Assembly: GCA_910588235.1 (NCBI GenBank)
Contig: CAJUOQ010000004.1
Span: 14,624-78,623, forward strand
From: an uncultured Atopostipes sp.
GTDB taxonomy: Bacteria; Bacillota; Bacilli; Lactobacillales; Carnobacteriaceae_A
Length of the DNA: 64,000 bases
Direction of reading: 5' to 3'
Part shown: positions 44,994-54,430 of the stretch, piece after piece
Position numbering within the stretch: the stretch's first letter is position 1
Layout of the letters: every line of letters starts with the position of its first letter
Made by a program: the position numbers and the translations under genes
Notes under the pieces: generated by a model
The model's database searches: none
The model's input: only the letters and a program-made list of their open reading frames with translations
What the model was told of the DNA's origin: nothing

Positions 44994-46283
44994 ATGATTA
45001 GAATGACTGAAACAAAACAAAAAAGTATTTACCCGCCGGATTATTGGAAGCGAATTGTTTTTACGTTCTTCCTCGGGTGGGTCGTTATCTGGATTTACCG
45101 AGCGATGTTATCACCTGTTTATGGTGAAATTCAACAAACAATTGGCCCGCAATCGAATACAGCGATGGGTACCATTGCATCGATGTATTTCTTTGGATAT
45201 ACAGCGTTACAAATTCCATCAGGTATTTTAGTGGATAAGTTAGGACAAAAGAAAGTTTTAATCCCTGGATTTATTGTTTTTGCGCTAGGGGTTGCTTCGG
45301 TCGGATTTGCCAGTAACCTTACGATGATTTACGTCGGATCTGTCCTTTCTGGGATTGGATGTGGCTCGTACTATGGAGCAGCATTCTCGATGACAACGGA
45401 ACATGTTCCTGAAGATAAAAAAGGTGTAGGAACAGCGATCGTTAACTCAGGATCAGCAGTAGGTATGATCTTAGGGATGACCGGTTCATCTTTTGTCGTA
45501 AAAACTTTAGGTATGCCGTGGCAAGTAATGACAGCTATTTCTGCAGTACTCATTGTTATTTTAATTGTATGGTTTGCAGTAATGTTGATCAATCCTGAGA
45601 AAGAAAAAGCCGCTCATGCAGTAGAAACAGAAGAAGAAGAACCTGTTGAGACCTACGAAGCAGCTGAAGAAGCTGTCGAATCGAAAGGTAGTGTGTTTAG
45701 ACCAGCTTTAGTTTCTGCTTATGTTCTGTATTTTACAACTTGTTATGCTTATTATTTAATTGTCACTTGGTTACCTGATTTCTTAGCATCAGAACGTGGA
45801 ATTGAAGGAACAATGATTGGATTTATTACATCGATGATTGCTGTAACAGCTATTCCAGGTGCATTATATTTCTCACGTAAGTCAGACAAACCAGGCACAT
45901 CAAAGACAAAAATTATTGTTCTGCTTTCTTTAGCAGCCTTTGTTTTAGTCGCATTATCAATGTTCGCACCGGGTGAAATTTCCTTATCTATTATCTTGTT
46001 ATTATATGGATTCTTAGGAAAAATGGCGGTTGACCCAGTATTAATTTCACATCTCTCTGATATGGCCGATGATGGAAAAGTGGCTTCTACATTAGGAATC
46101 TTCAACTTTTTCGGAATGGCATCATCAGTGGTAGCACCGGTATTAACAGGACTTATTATTGACACAACAGGTTCAGGAGAATGGGGCTTTTATATAGGTG
46201 CTTTCTTCTTAATCGTAGGTACAGTAGTTTTCTATTTAGGAAACAGAAATACAGGAACAGGACAGTTAGCAAAAGAATCTTAA
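44994..46283 (+). CDS. MFS transporter of the allantoin locus
   Basis: A 429-residue major facilitator with twelve predicted membrane segments and a long acidic loop between helices 6 and 7 (about residues 205-230, EEEEPVETYEAAEEAVES). The helix 2-3 loop VDKLGQKKVL fits the MFS signature. It is like ACS-family anion porters, so it may carry ureidoglycolate, oxamate or allantoate. The start is uncertain: ATG at 44994 is very close to GTAGGAG and ATG at 45003 is rather far from it. Confidence 0.85.
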   Translation: MIRMTETKQKSIYPPDYWKRIVFTFFLGWVVIWIYRAMLSPVYGEIQQTIGPQSNTAMGTIASMYFFGYTALQIPSGILVDKLGQKKVLIPGFIVFALGVASVGFASNLTMIYVGSVLSGIGCGSYYGAAFSMTTEHVPEDKKGVGTAIVNSGSAVGMILGMTGSSFVVKTLGMPWQVMTAISAVLIVILIVWFAVMLINPEKEKAAHAVETEEEEPVETYEAAEEAVESKGSVFRPALVSAYVLYFTTCYAYYLIVTWLPDFLASERGIEGTMIGFITSMIAVTAIPGALYFSRKSDKPGTSKTKIIVLLSLAAFVLVALSMFAPGEISLSIILLLYGFLGKMAVDPVLISHLSDMADDGKVASTLGIFNFFGMASSVVAPVLTGLIIDTTGSGEWGFYIGAFFLIVGTVVFYLGNRNTGTGQLAKES

Positions 46284-46299
46284 GTTGAGGTGACTTCTT

Positions 46300-47805
46300 G
46301 TGAAAAAAGAGGCTATATCTGTTACACATGAAGAGATCGAAGAGTTTAGGGAACGTGGTTATGAAAATGAGGACGTCCTTCCAAAACCGAAAGAAAAACG
46401 AAATACAAGTACGAAGAATTTCTTTACACTATGGATGGGTTCTATTCATAATATCCCGAATTACGCAGCGGTTGGAGGCTTTCTATTACTCGGATTATCC
46501 CCTTTCCAAGTCATGTTAGCCATTGCTATTAGTGGAATAATTGTGGCTCTTTTTATGAGTTATAATGGACGTGCAGGAGCTTCTTATGGTATTCCATTTT
46601 CTATGCATTTACGTTCAACGTATGGCAACATTGGAGCAAAACTGCCCGGATTCTTACGTGGAGTAGTCGCAGCCATTGCATGGTTTAGTTTGCAGACTTA
46701 CACAGGATCCGCTGCATTATTAATTCTAATTGGTAAGATATGGCCAGGATTTTTGGAAATCGGAAATGGGATGGAGATATTAGGTATCACCATCCCAGGT
46801 CTGATTACCTTCTTAGTATTCTGGTTAATGAATATAGCGATTGGTTTTGGTGGGGGAGACACGTTGAATCGATTCACAGGTATTTTGACTCCGATTATTT
46901 ATATTGTATTTGGAGCGATGAGTATTTGGGCGATTCGAGTAGGCGGTGGCTTACAAAATATTATGACTTACTCGTTAAATGTGGACACGAATTATAACAC
47001 ACTATTTGCGATGTTAATCGTTATATCATCTGTTTTAGCTGTTTGGGCAGCGCCAGGTGTAAGCGTATCCGACTTCACGCAAAATGCAAAATCGAATGAA
47101 GATCAAACCAAAGGACAAATTAGTGGTTTAGCAGTTGGTTATTTAGTCTTTGCTTTTATGAGTGTCGTGATTTTAATTGGAGGATCACTCCATTTTAATG
47201 GACAGGAAAATGATGTTTTAGATATTATTAATAAGTGGGATTCTTTATCAGCCATCATTATTTCAACTCTTGTCTTTTTATCAACGACAATATCGACAAA
47301 TGCAACTGGTAACATCATTCCGGCGGCTTATCAGTTAAGCGCTCTCTTTCCGAAAAAGATTAATTACCAACGAGGTGTTCTACTCGCTGGAATCATTAGT
47401 ATTTTCATTTTACCTTGGAAATTTATGGGTGAAGGCGGTGCGATTATTACTTTCCTAAACTTGATTGGTGCACTTTTAGGACCAGTTGGTGGGGTAATGA
47501 TTGCTCATTATTATTTCGTGAAGAAGCGATATATTAATTTAGATGAATTGTATATGGATGAAGACAGTGAAGAAGGACGAGAGAGTAAATATTATGGAAT
47601 CAATGGACATGCTTATATAGCAACACTAGGTGGTCTGTTTATTGTGCTTGCCGGACAATTCATTCCTAGTTTAAGTGTTATTTCGGATATCTCTTGGATT
47701 GCTGGTTTTGTAATCGCTGTCGTGATTTATTTATTCTTAGTGAAGTTTTTCCCGAAAGAATATATTACAGGAATTACTTTAGAAGATGAAACCGATGCGA
47801 AATAG
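46300..47805 (+). CDS. NCS1 nucleobase/allantoin:cation symporter
   Basis: A 501-residue permease with twelve predicted membrane segments. The segment NFFTLWMGSIHNIPNYAAVGGFLLLG (about 35-60) is typical of NCS1 carriers of the PucI/YbbW and cytosine permease group. Given the locus, allantoin is the likely substrate. The start is GTG with TTGAGGTGA upstream. It follows the MFS gene by 16 bases. Confidence 0.88.
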   Translation: MKKEAISVTHEEIEEFRERGYENEDVLPKPKEKRNTSTKNFFTLWMGSIHNIPNYAAVGGFLLLGLSPFQVMLAIAISGIIVALFMSYNGRAGASYGIPFSMHLRSTYGNIGAKLPGFLRGVVAAIAWFSLQTYTGSAALLILIGKIWPGFLEIGNGMEILGITIPGLITFLVFWLMNIAIGFGGGDTLNRFTGILTPIIYIVFGAMSIWAIRVGGGLQNIMTYSLNVDTNYNTLFAMLIVISSVLAVWAAPGVSVSDFTQNAKSNEDQTKGQISGLAVGYLVFAFMSVVILIGGSLHFNGQENDVLDIINKWDSLSAIIISTLVFLSTTISTNATGNIIPAAYQLSALFPKKINYQRGVLLAGIISIFILPWKFMGEGGAIITFLNLIGALLGPVGGVMIAHYYFVKKRYINLDELYMDEDSEEGRESKYYGINGHAYIATLGGLFIVLAGQFIPSLSVISDISWIAGFVIAVVIYLFLVKFFPKEYITGITLEDETDAK

Positions 47806-47874
47806 GTATAAAATAGAGTAAGAGATCGTCGTTAAATGATCTAAAAAAATATAGCAATAGAAAGGGCGAAAAAA

Positions 47875-49236
47875 ATGAACGACTTAGTCATAAAGAATGG
47901 TTTAGTTATCTTAGACACCGGAGCAGTAAAAACCGATGTAGCTGTAAAGGATGAAAAAATTGTTGCGATTGGTGCTGATTTAGAAGGAGAAAAAGAAATC
48001 GATGCTGAAGGATTAATCGTCAGCCCAGGAATGGTGGACGCCCATGTTCACATTACAGATCCAGGTGGTGGTTACCGAGATGAGTGGGAAGGTTATGTCA
48101 CAGGAACAGCAGCAGCTGCCAAAGGTGGCGTGACTTCCTTTATAGAAATGCCACTCAACCAAGTACCAGCAACAGTCGATGCTGAAACTATTGACATTAA
48201 ATACCAAGCAGGCGAAGGGAATTTACAAGCGGATGTGGCTTCTTTTGGAGGTTTAGTACCATTTAACCTAGACGGAGGTATCCAAGAGTTGGATGAAAAA
48301 GGTGTTGCTGCTTATAAAGCATTTCTGGCGACAGCGGGAGACCGTTCGATTGAAGGAGACTTCCAAAACGTCGATGATTACTCCTTGCTTGAGGGAATGC
48401 GTCAAATAGCGGAAACAGGAAAAGTATTAGCTCTTCATGCGGAAAATGCGGCTATTACTGACCGCTTAGGCGACATTGCTTATGAAAATGGCGAAAAAGA
48501 CTTCCAAGCATATGTAGATAGTCGTCCAGAAATTACGGAAATTGAACCGATTCAACGAGCCATTACTTTCGCGGAAGAAACAGGTTGCCGAATTCATATT
48601 TGTCACGTTGCGACTCCAAGAGGGGTTGAAGTGATTAAAGAAGCACGAGACCGTGGAGTCGATGTGACAGCTGAAACTTGTACACATTATCTCTACTTTA
48701 CGACCGATGAGTTGGATGCGATTGGTCCAGTGGTTAAATGTTCACCACCAATCCGTGACCAAGAAGCACAAGACGGCTTGTGGGAACAAGTCATCAATGG
48801 CGATATTGATTTTGTGACCTCTGACCACTCACCTTCAACACCCGATTTAAAAGATACAGATAATGTATTTGAAGCTTGGGGCGGAATTGCAGGACTTCAA
48901 AATAACGTCGATATCTTATTTGACGAAGGGGTTCAAAAACGTGGCATGTCTCTTACACGTTTTGCTGAAATTATCGCAAGTAGACCCGCAGAATTGTATG
49001 AGTTAGAAGGAAAAGGACATATTAGTATCGGTTACGATGCAGACTTTGTTCTAATTCAACCAGACAAACCTTATACTTTAGAAGCGGAAGATTTAGAATA
49101 TCGTAACAAGATGAGTCCATATATTGGTCAAGAGATCGGCGCGCAAGTCGTCCAAACGATCTTACGTGGAGAAACCGTCTACGCACAAGATGAAGGGGTC
49201 TCTAAAGACTATATTGGAAAATTCATTAAAAAATAA
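47875..49236 (+). CDS. allB: Allantoinase
   Basis: Opens the hydantoin ring of allantoin to give allantoate. The 453-residue amidohydrolase has HVH ligands H57 and H59 in VDAHVHITDPGG, the carboxylated Lys K149 in AAYKAF, H189 in LHAENAA, H245 in ICHVATP and the catalytic Asp D318 in TSDHSPS. These match allantoinase rather than dihydropyrimidinase. AGAAAGGGCG precedes the ATG. It ends the allC-MFS-NCS1-allB operon at a terminator. Confidence 0.95.
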   Translation: MNDLVIKNGLVILDTGAVKTDVAVKDEKIVAIGADLEGEKEIDAEGLIVSPGMVDAHVHITDPGGGYRDEWEGYVTGTAAAAKGGVTSFIEMPLNQVPATVDAETIDIKYQAGEGNLQADVASFGGLVPFNLDGGIQELDEKGVAAYKAFLATAGDRSIEGDFQNVDDYSLLEGMRQIAETGKVLALHAENAAITDRLGDIAYENGEKDFQAYVDSRPEITEIEPIQRAITFAEETGCRIHICHVATPRGVEVIKEARDRGVDVTAETCTHYLYFTTDELDAIGPVVKCSPPIRDQEAQDGLWEQVINGDIDFVTSDHSPSTPDLKDTDNVFEAWGGIAGLQNNVDILFDEGVQKRGMSLTRFAEIIASRPAELYELEGKGHISIGYDADFVLIQPDKPYTLEAEDLEYRNKMSPYIGQEIGAQVVQTILRGETVYAQDEGVSKDYIGKFIKK

Positions 49237-49249
49237 AACTTAACTAAAT

Positions 49250-49302
49250 AAAAAGTATCCTTTTTAGAGAAAGCAAAAAATCTCTTAAAGGATACTTTTT
49301 TT
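49250..49302 (+). terminator. Terminator of the allC-allB operon
   Basis: AAAAAGTATCCTTTTTAGAGA pairs with TCTCTTAAAGGATACTTTTT around AAGCAAAAAA, followed by T-rich sequence. Confidence 0.9.
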
Positions 49303-49450
49303 ATTTAAATATTTTTAATGATTTGAGACATTCAAAGCAGACAATTAAATCATTTTCATGTAGACTACACCTATAAATGCGAGTAGAGATGTATTCGCTC
49401 GGCGAAAAGATCATTTGGGAAAATCTCTCTATATTTTAACGATCTTGAGA

Positions 49451-50323
49451 TTATTCCGTTTCAGCAAGTTTTTCTGAAACCCAGGAAACGATATTTTCGT
49501 AAAGTTCGATCCCGATCGTGTCCTCGTGGGTTCGGTCAAAATCATGTTCATCCACTTCGAAAAGCTTTAGCGTAGCGTCTGGATGGAAATTGGCTAACTG
49601 ACGAGATTGACGGACAGGAATGTCTGGATCTCCTGTAGCGGCCGAAATAAACAACGAAGGGAGACTTTTTAAGTCCTCTTTACTGAGGGAGAATTTTCGT
49701 TTTTGATCGGAAGAGGAGAGGAATAAATTTAACCAGTCTCCTTTTTGTCTAGCCGCTAGATAGAGGAGATAACGGTTTTGATCCTCTGATTCTACAAGAG
49801 GTTCCTTTTGAATTTGTGCAGCAACTGTCTGGTCATTTACTTTCGGGTATTTTAAATAGTGACGATTAGGTACAGAAAAAGAAGCATCATTTAAATTAAA
49901 GTAACCATAGAGTGAAATAATTCCTAAAGGTTGGACGTCTAAATGATTAGCATATAGGCCGTTGGCTAAAGCTAAAAATGCTCCTGCTGAACGTCCCATC
50001 ATAAAATAATGTTCTTGATTGAATTCAGGAAGGAAGTGGTTGACCAACCAATCCATGATTTCAGAAGTTGTCTTGAGAATCGTCGCTAATTTTGTTTCGG
50101 GGGCTAGTGGATAATCAATCGCAAGAATACCGATTCCAGAGGAGGCTAACAGCTCAATATATTGTTGGGGTAAGTCTTTGCGCGAACCGAAGACAAATCC
50201 TCCCCCGTGGAAATAGAGAATCGACGTTTTAAGTTCTGCATCTGTTGGACGATAAAAAGTAGCTTGTAAGTCGACATTTTGAAAAGATAAAATATTCATC
50301 GTTTCTTCAATATAGACAGTCAT
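49451..50323 (-). CDS. Alpha/beta hydrolase (HSL-like carboxylesterase)
   Basis: A 290-residue hydrolase with the oxyanion motif HGGGF (about 39-43), the nucleophile elbow GRSAGA (about 108-113), and a C-terminal Asp/His pair in TGDPDIPV and EVDEHDFD. Substrates of this family are esters or lactones; none is indicated here. It is on the minus strand between two allantoin operons and might be unrelated to them. A possible role on a ureide ester is a guess. Confidence 0.85.
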   Translation of the reverse strand: MTVYIEETMNILSFQNVDLQATFYRPTDAELKTSILYFHGGGFVFGSRKDLPQQYIELLASSGIGILAIDYPLAPETKLATILKTTSEIMDWLVNHFLPEFNQEHYFMMGRSAGAFLALANGLYANHLDVQPLGIISLYGYFNLNDASFSVPNRHYLKYPKVNDQTVAAQIQKEPLVESEDQNRYLLYLAARQKGDWLNLFLSSSDQKRKFSLSKEDLKSLPSLFISAATGDPDIPVRQSRQLANFHPDATLKLFEVDEHDFDRTHEDTIGIELYENIVSWVSEKLAETE

Positions 50324-50526
50324 ATTCCATCATCTTTCTAATCAAATTTTTTAAAGCTTGTAAATCATTTAATCAATATAGCGAAGCTATTTTAAAACAG
50401 CTCTACAGGTTCATTTTAGGGGATTGCTAGTAAAAATAGCAACTATATTGTAACATTTGCTCTATATTTAGACAGAGTGGATAAATGAAGGGATAAATTT
50501 AGTAAATATGGCTATATAATTAAAAC

Positions 50527-50541
50527 TGAAAGCGCTCTACA
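50527..50541 (+). promoter_or_regulatory. cre-like catabolite-control site upstream of allFG
   Basis: TGAAAGCGCTCTACA at 50527-50541 fits the cre core TGWAANCGNT and differs at the 3' end from the classic consensus by one extra base. The same 15-base pattern is seen before allC. It lies 26 bases before the allFG start, downstream of or overlapping the likely promoter. Confidence 0.5.
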
Positions 50542-50566
50542 ATAATAGTCGAGGAGGAATAAGTAA

Positions 50567-53500
50567 ATGTTATATACGGTTATTAAAGATAGTTACCAAG
50601 ATTCAATTAACTTAATGCTTTTAACAAATGAAGTAAACGAAGTTGACGGTGTTAACCAAGGCCAAGTAATGATGGCGACAGACGCAAACAAAGATATGCT
50701 GAAAACAGCTGGCTTGTATACGGATGAAGTCGAAGCAGCTGGTGCCAATGAAATGGCTATCGTTATCGATGCTGATGAAGAATCAGTGATGGATGATGTT
50801 TTAGAAACAGTGGATAATTTCTTAGAAGATTTATCTTCTGGTGCTGAAGAGAGCGGATTGAAAGATGTCGATAACTGGTCAGATGCATTAGCTGGTTTGG
50901 AAGATGCCAATTTAGCGCTCGTTTCTATCCCGGGAGAATATGCTGCGGATGAAATTGAACGTGGTTTAGATAATGGACTTAACGTCTTTTCATTTAGTGA
51001 TAACGTTTCCTTAGAAGATGAAATACGCTTGAAGAAAAAAGCACATGAAAAAGGTTTATTACTGATGGGACCAGATAGTGGTACGGGTGTGCTTTCAAGT
51101 GTGCCTTTAGCTTTTACAAATGCTTCAACTCCTGGAAATATCGGAATTGTCGGTGCTTCTGGAACAGGTATTCAAGAAGCCGCTACATTAATTGATGATT
51201 TCGGGGGCGGAGTGGTTCATGCGATTGGTACGGGTGGTCGTGACTTACACGAAGACGTTGGCGGGATTACGATGCTGGATGCGATTGCTGCATTAGAAGC
51301 GCATGATCCAACTGATGTGATTGTCGTCATTTCAAAACCACCGGCAAAATCAGTACGCGATAAAGTCATGAACACTTTACAATCTTTATCAAAGCCAGCA
51401 GTAGCGATTTTCTTAGGCGAAAAACCAACAGAACATGAAGGAAATGTTGCTTTAGCTTATACATTAGAAGAAGCGGCACGTACAGCGGTTGATTTAGCGA
51501 ACGGTGAAGAAGTAAAAGAAAGTTATACACAACCATTAGATTTTGAAGTTGAAGACACTCTATCAGAAGGTAAAACAGTGAAGGGTCTTTACTCAGGGGG
51601 AACCTTAGCGAACGAAGCAGCCACTTTAATTGCAGATGCGCTTGATTTAGGTTCTATTCAATCAGAAGATGGCTTTATCTTGAATACCCATGGATTCCAA
51701 GTCATGGACTTAGGAGACGACATTTATACTCAAGGAAAACCACATCCAATGATTGACCCAGAAGTACGTGTGAATAAACTTGAAGAAGTCCTTGAAGACG
51801 AAACAACAGGCGTCATCTTACTTGACGTTGTTCTTGGATACGGCTCACATCCAGATATGGCTGGCGCATTAGCCCCAAGTATTAAAGAAGCTTTAGATGA
51901 AGCGAAAGAATCTGGCCGTGAACTTTATGTGATCAGTTCAATTGTAGGAACGGAACAAGATCCACAAGGTCTTGAAGAAGCTAGAAAAACATTAGAAGAT
52001 GCAGGCGTTGTTGTAGCTCCAAGTAATGAGCATGCAATCCGTTATGCATTGAAATTAATGGGCAAAGAAGTAGACTTCCCTACAAAAGAATTTGTTGACT
52101 ACACAGGAGAAAAAACAACGATTCCTGAAATTAGTGAATCAACTAGAGATTTAATTAACAATCCTCCACGTGTAATTAATATTGGTATTCAAAGCTTTAC
52201 TGAACCAATTGTTGAATTTGGTGGTGAAGCATTACAGTTCACATGGAGACCAAGAGCTGGTGGAAACAAGAAATTAATTCGCATTCTAAACGAATTAGAT
52301 AAGCGTGCGGATGAAATTGATGAAGCGAACGACAAGGTAGTTGAGCGTTTAACAAGTTCTCAACCATTCTTAACAGACGTTCGTCCAGCTTATGAATTAA
52401 TTCCAGAGCTAGACACAGAAGAAAAAATCATCCTGCATGCAGGTCCTCCAATTAAATGGGAAAACATGACTGGACCAATGCAAGGATCATGTGTGGGTGC
52501 AATGCTCTTTGAAGGTTGGGCAACCGATGAAGACGATGCACTACAACAACTAGAAAACGGTGAAGTTCGTCTCATGCCATGTCATGATGTGGATGCCGTT
52601 GGCCCAATGGGTGGAATCACTACGAAAAACTTCCCAATGGTCTTAGTCGAAAACGATGCCGATGAATCTGAAGAAGGTTCACGTGGTGTCAGTATCATGA
52701 ACGAAGGAATCGGAGAAGTTCTACGTTTCGGAGCAAACTCAGAAGAAGTTATTAACCGTCTAAAATGGATGCAAGATGTCTTAGGACCAGTGCTTGGAAA
52801 AGCAGTTCGTTCATTTGATGAAGGTATGAACTTAAATGTGATGATTGCCCGTGCAATTGGTATGGGTGATGAATTCCATCAACGTAACATTGCCGCTTCT
52901 TTAGTCTTCTTAAAAGAGATTACACCTGCAATTGTTGCACTTGATGATGTCAGCGGAGAAGAAAAAGAAGAAGTGATTCAATTCTTAGCTGATACAGACC
53001 AATTCTTCTTAAATATTGCAATGGCTGCTGGTAAAGCAATCGTTGAATATGCCCGTAAGATTAAAGAAGGAACCATTGTAACAACAATGGCACGTAATGG
53101 TGAAAACTTTGGGGTACGCATTGCCCAAACAGGGGATGAATGGTACGAAGCACCAGTCAACACGCCAGATGGTCTATACTTTACAGGTTACTCAACAGAA
53201 GACGCCAATAAAGATATCGGGGACAGTTCTATTACAGAAACAATTGGACTCGGTGGAATGGCAATGATTGCTGCTCCTGGAGTGACTCGATTTATTGGAT
53301 TGAGCGGTTTAGATGATGCTCGCCGTATTTCTGAAGAAATGGAAAAAATTACGGTTGCCAACAACTCAACATGGTCTATACCAAACTGGGACTTTAAAGG
53401 GGCCGTAGCAGGAATCGATATCCGTAAAGTTGTAGAAACAGGAATTACTCCGATTATTAATACAGGAATGGCGCATAAAGAAGCCGGTGTAGGACAGGTT

Positions 53501-53587
53501 GGAGCTGGAACAGTTAGAGCCTCACTTGGCAGCTTTGAAGAAGCCTTAATTGGATATGCAAAAGCTGTGGGTATTGATGTCGAGTAA
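50567..53587 (+). CDS. allFG: AllF-AllG fusion, oxamic transcarbamylase subunits (FdrA-YlbE)
   Basis: A 1006-residue fusion of two proteins that are separate in E. coli. Residues 1-530 match FdrA/AllF, with a succinyl-CoA-ligase-like nucleotide region GIVGASGTGIQEAATLID (about 193) and GTGGRDLHEDVGG. Residues 531-1006 match YlbE/AllG (DUF1116), with PMQGSCVGAMLFEGWA and the Cys/His segment MPCHDVDAVGPMGG. With AllH it should cleave oxalurate to oxamate and carbamoyl phosphate. No stop, binding site or internal ATG with a site marks the junction. AGGAGGAA precedes the ATG. The allH start overlaps the 3' end. Confidence 0.92.
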   Translation: MLYTVIKDSYQDSINLMLLTNEVNEVDGVNQGQVMMATDANKDMLKTAGLYTDEVEAAGANEMAIVIDADEESVMDDVLETVDNFLEDLSSGAEESGLKDVDNWSDALAGLEDANLALVSIPGEYAADEIERGLDNGLNVFSFSDNVSLEDEIRLKKKAHEKGLLLMGPDSGTGVLSSVPLAFTNASTPGNIGIVGASGTGIQEAATLIDDFGGGVVHAIGTGGRDLHEDVGGITMLDAIAALEAHDPTDVIVVISKPPAKSVRDKVMNTLQSLSKPAVAIFLGEKPTEHEGNVALAYTLEEAARTAVDLANGEEVKESYTQPLDFEVEDTLSEGKTVKGLYSGGTLANEAATLIADALDLGSIQSEDGFILNTHGFQVMDLGDDIYTQGKPHPMIDPEVRVNKLEEVLEDETTGVILLDVVLGYGSHPDMAGALAPSIKEALDEAKESGRELYVISSIVGTEQDPQGLEEARKTLEDAGVVVAPSNEHAIRYALKLMGKEVDFPTKEFVDYTGEKTTIPEISESTRDLINNPPRVINIGIQSFTEPIVEFGGEALQFTWRPRAGGNKKLIRILNELDKRADEIDEANDKVVERLTSSQPFLTDVRPAYELIPELDTEEKIILHAGPPIKWENMTGPMQGSCVGAMLFEGWATDEDDALQQLENGEVRLMPCHDVDAVGPMGGITTKNFPMVLVENDADESEEGSRGVSIMNEGIGEVLRFGANSEEVINRLKWMQDVLGPVLGKAVRSFDEGMNLNVMIARAIGMGDEFHQRNIAASLVFLKEITPAIVALDDVSGEEKEEVIQFLADTDQFFLNIAMAAGKAIVEYARKIKEGTIVTTMARNGENFGVRIAQTGDEWYEAPVNTPDGLYFTGYSTEDANKDIGDSSITETIGLGGMAMIAAPGVTRFIGLSGLDDARRISEEMEKITVANNSTWSIPNWDFKGAVAGIDIRKVVETGITPIINTGMAHKEAGVGQVGAGTVRASLGSFEEALIGYAKAVGIDVE

Positions 53588-54413
53588 ACGAAGTTCTCAA
53601 AATATACGAAGTACGTTTGCCAGAATCAGTTCGTATACTGAAGAATTACTCTCGCATAAAAACTATGCTAAAATCCATTCGGTTTTTCCGAATGGATTTA
53701 ATTTAAATTTTGATGGCGAACTGATCTATATGAGTTACCATCAAAAAGGTATGTTATCAGCTATCGGATTAACGATCGACAAAGCAGTATTTACTGCTTT
53801 ACATCCTTATTTAAAAGAAGGAGTACATGTCCGATTCCGTTCGAATCAGCTGATGTTTTATACAAGACCGAACGTTTTTATGATTGAAATAACCGATCAA
53901 ACAATTGAACATTTAAAGGTCGTTCCCGTATCTAGAAAAACTTTAAAAAAGGTAGATTTGGAGGAAAATTTAGAAGCGTTAGATTTATTTAACCAGTCTG
54001 GATTTTCATCGAATCAAACGCTTTTTAACGTTTTAGAAGATATTCAAAAAGCAAAAGAAGTCAAAGTAAGTCATGCCAAGCAACTAATCGGTGGTGGAGT
54101 TGGTCTAACGCCCACCGGGGATGACTTTTTACAAGGGTTAATTTTGATGGAACAAACTTTAAAACAATTACCTCATATACAGGAAATCGTTCAAACGCAA
54201 CTAAAAGAACGTTCAACGACCGATGTTAGTTTATCGTATTATAAAGCTTTATTTAAAGGCTATAGTAATGAGCCTTTAGTTCTCCTCTTTGAAGCTGTGA
54301 AAAATAACGATCTGGAACAGGTGCAAGAAGCTCTTTCACTTGTTGAAGAATACGGTGAAACTTCCGGTTATGATTTATTAACAGGTATTTTAACGTACCT
54401 ACAAATTTTATAA
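53577..54413 (+). CDS. allH: AllH, oxamic transcarbamylase subunit (DUF2877, YlbF-type)
   Basis: A 278-residue DUF2877 protein. The family motif GGVGLTPTGDDFLQG (about 172-186) is clear. E. coli AllH (formerly YlbF) is one of three subunits needed for oxamic transcarbamylase. The likely start is ATG at 53577, inside the last codons of allFG, with GTGGG just upstream; an in-frame TTG at 53550 is less likely. The carbamate kinase gene follows 17 bases later. Confidence 0.88.
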   Translation: MSSKRSSQNIRSTFARISSYTEELLSHKNYAKIHSVFPNGFNLNFDGELIYMSYHQKGMLSAIGLTIDKAVFTALHPYLKEGVHVRFRSNQLMFYTRPNVFMIEITDQTIEHLKVVPVSRKTLKKVDLEENLEALDLFNQSGFSSNQTLFNVLEDIQKAKEVKVSHAKQLIGGGVGLTPTGDDFLQGLILMEQTLKQLPHIQEIVQTQLKERSTTDVSLSYYKALFKGYSNEPLVLLFEAVKNNDLEQVQEALSLVEEYGETSGYDLLTGILTYLQIL

Positions 54414-54430
54414 GATGGGATGATAAGATT

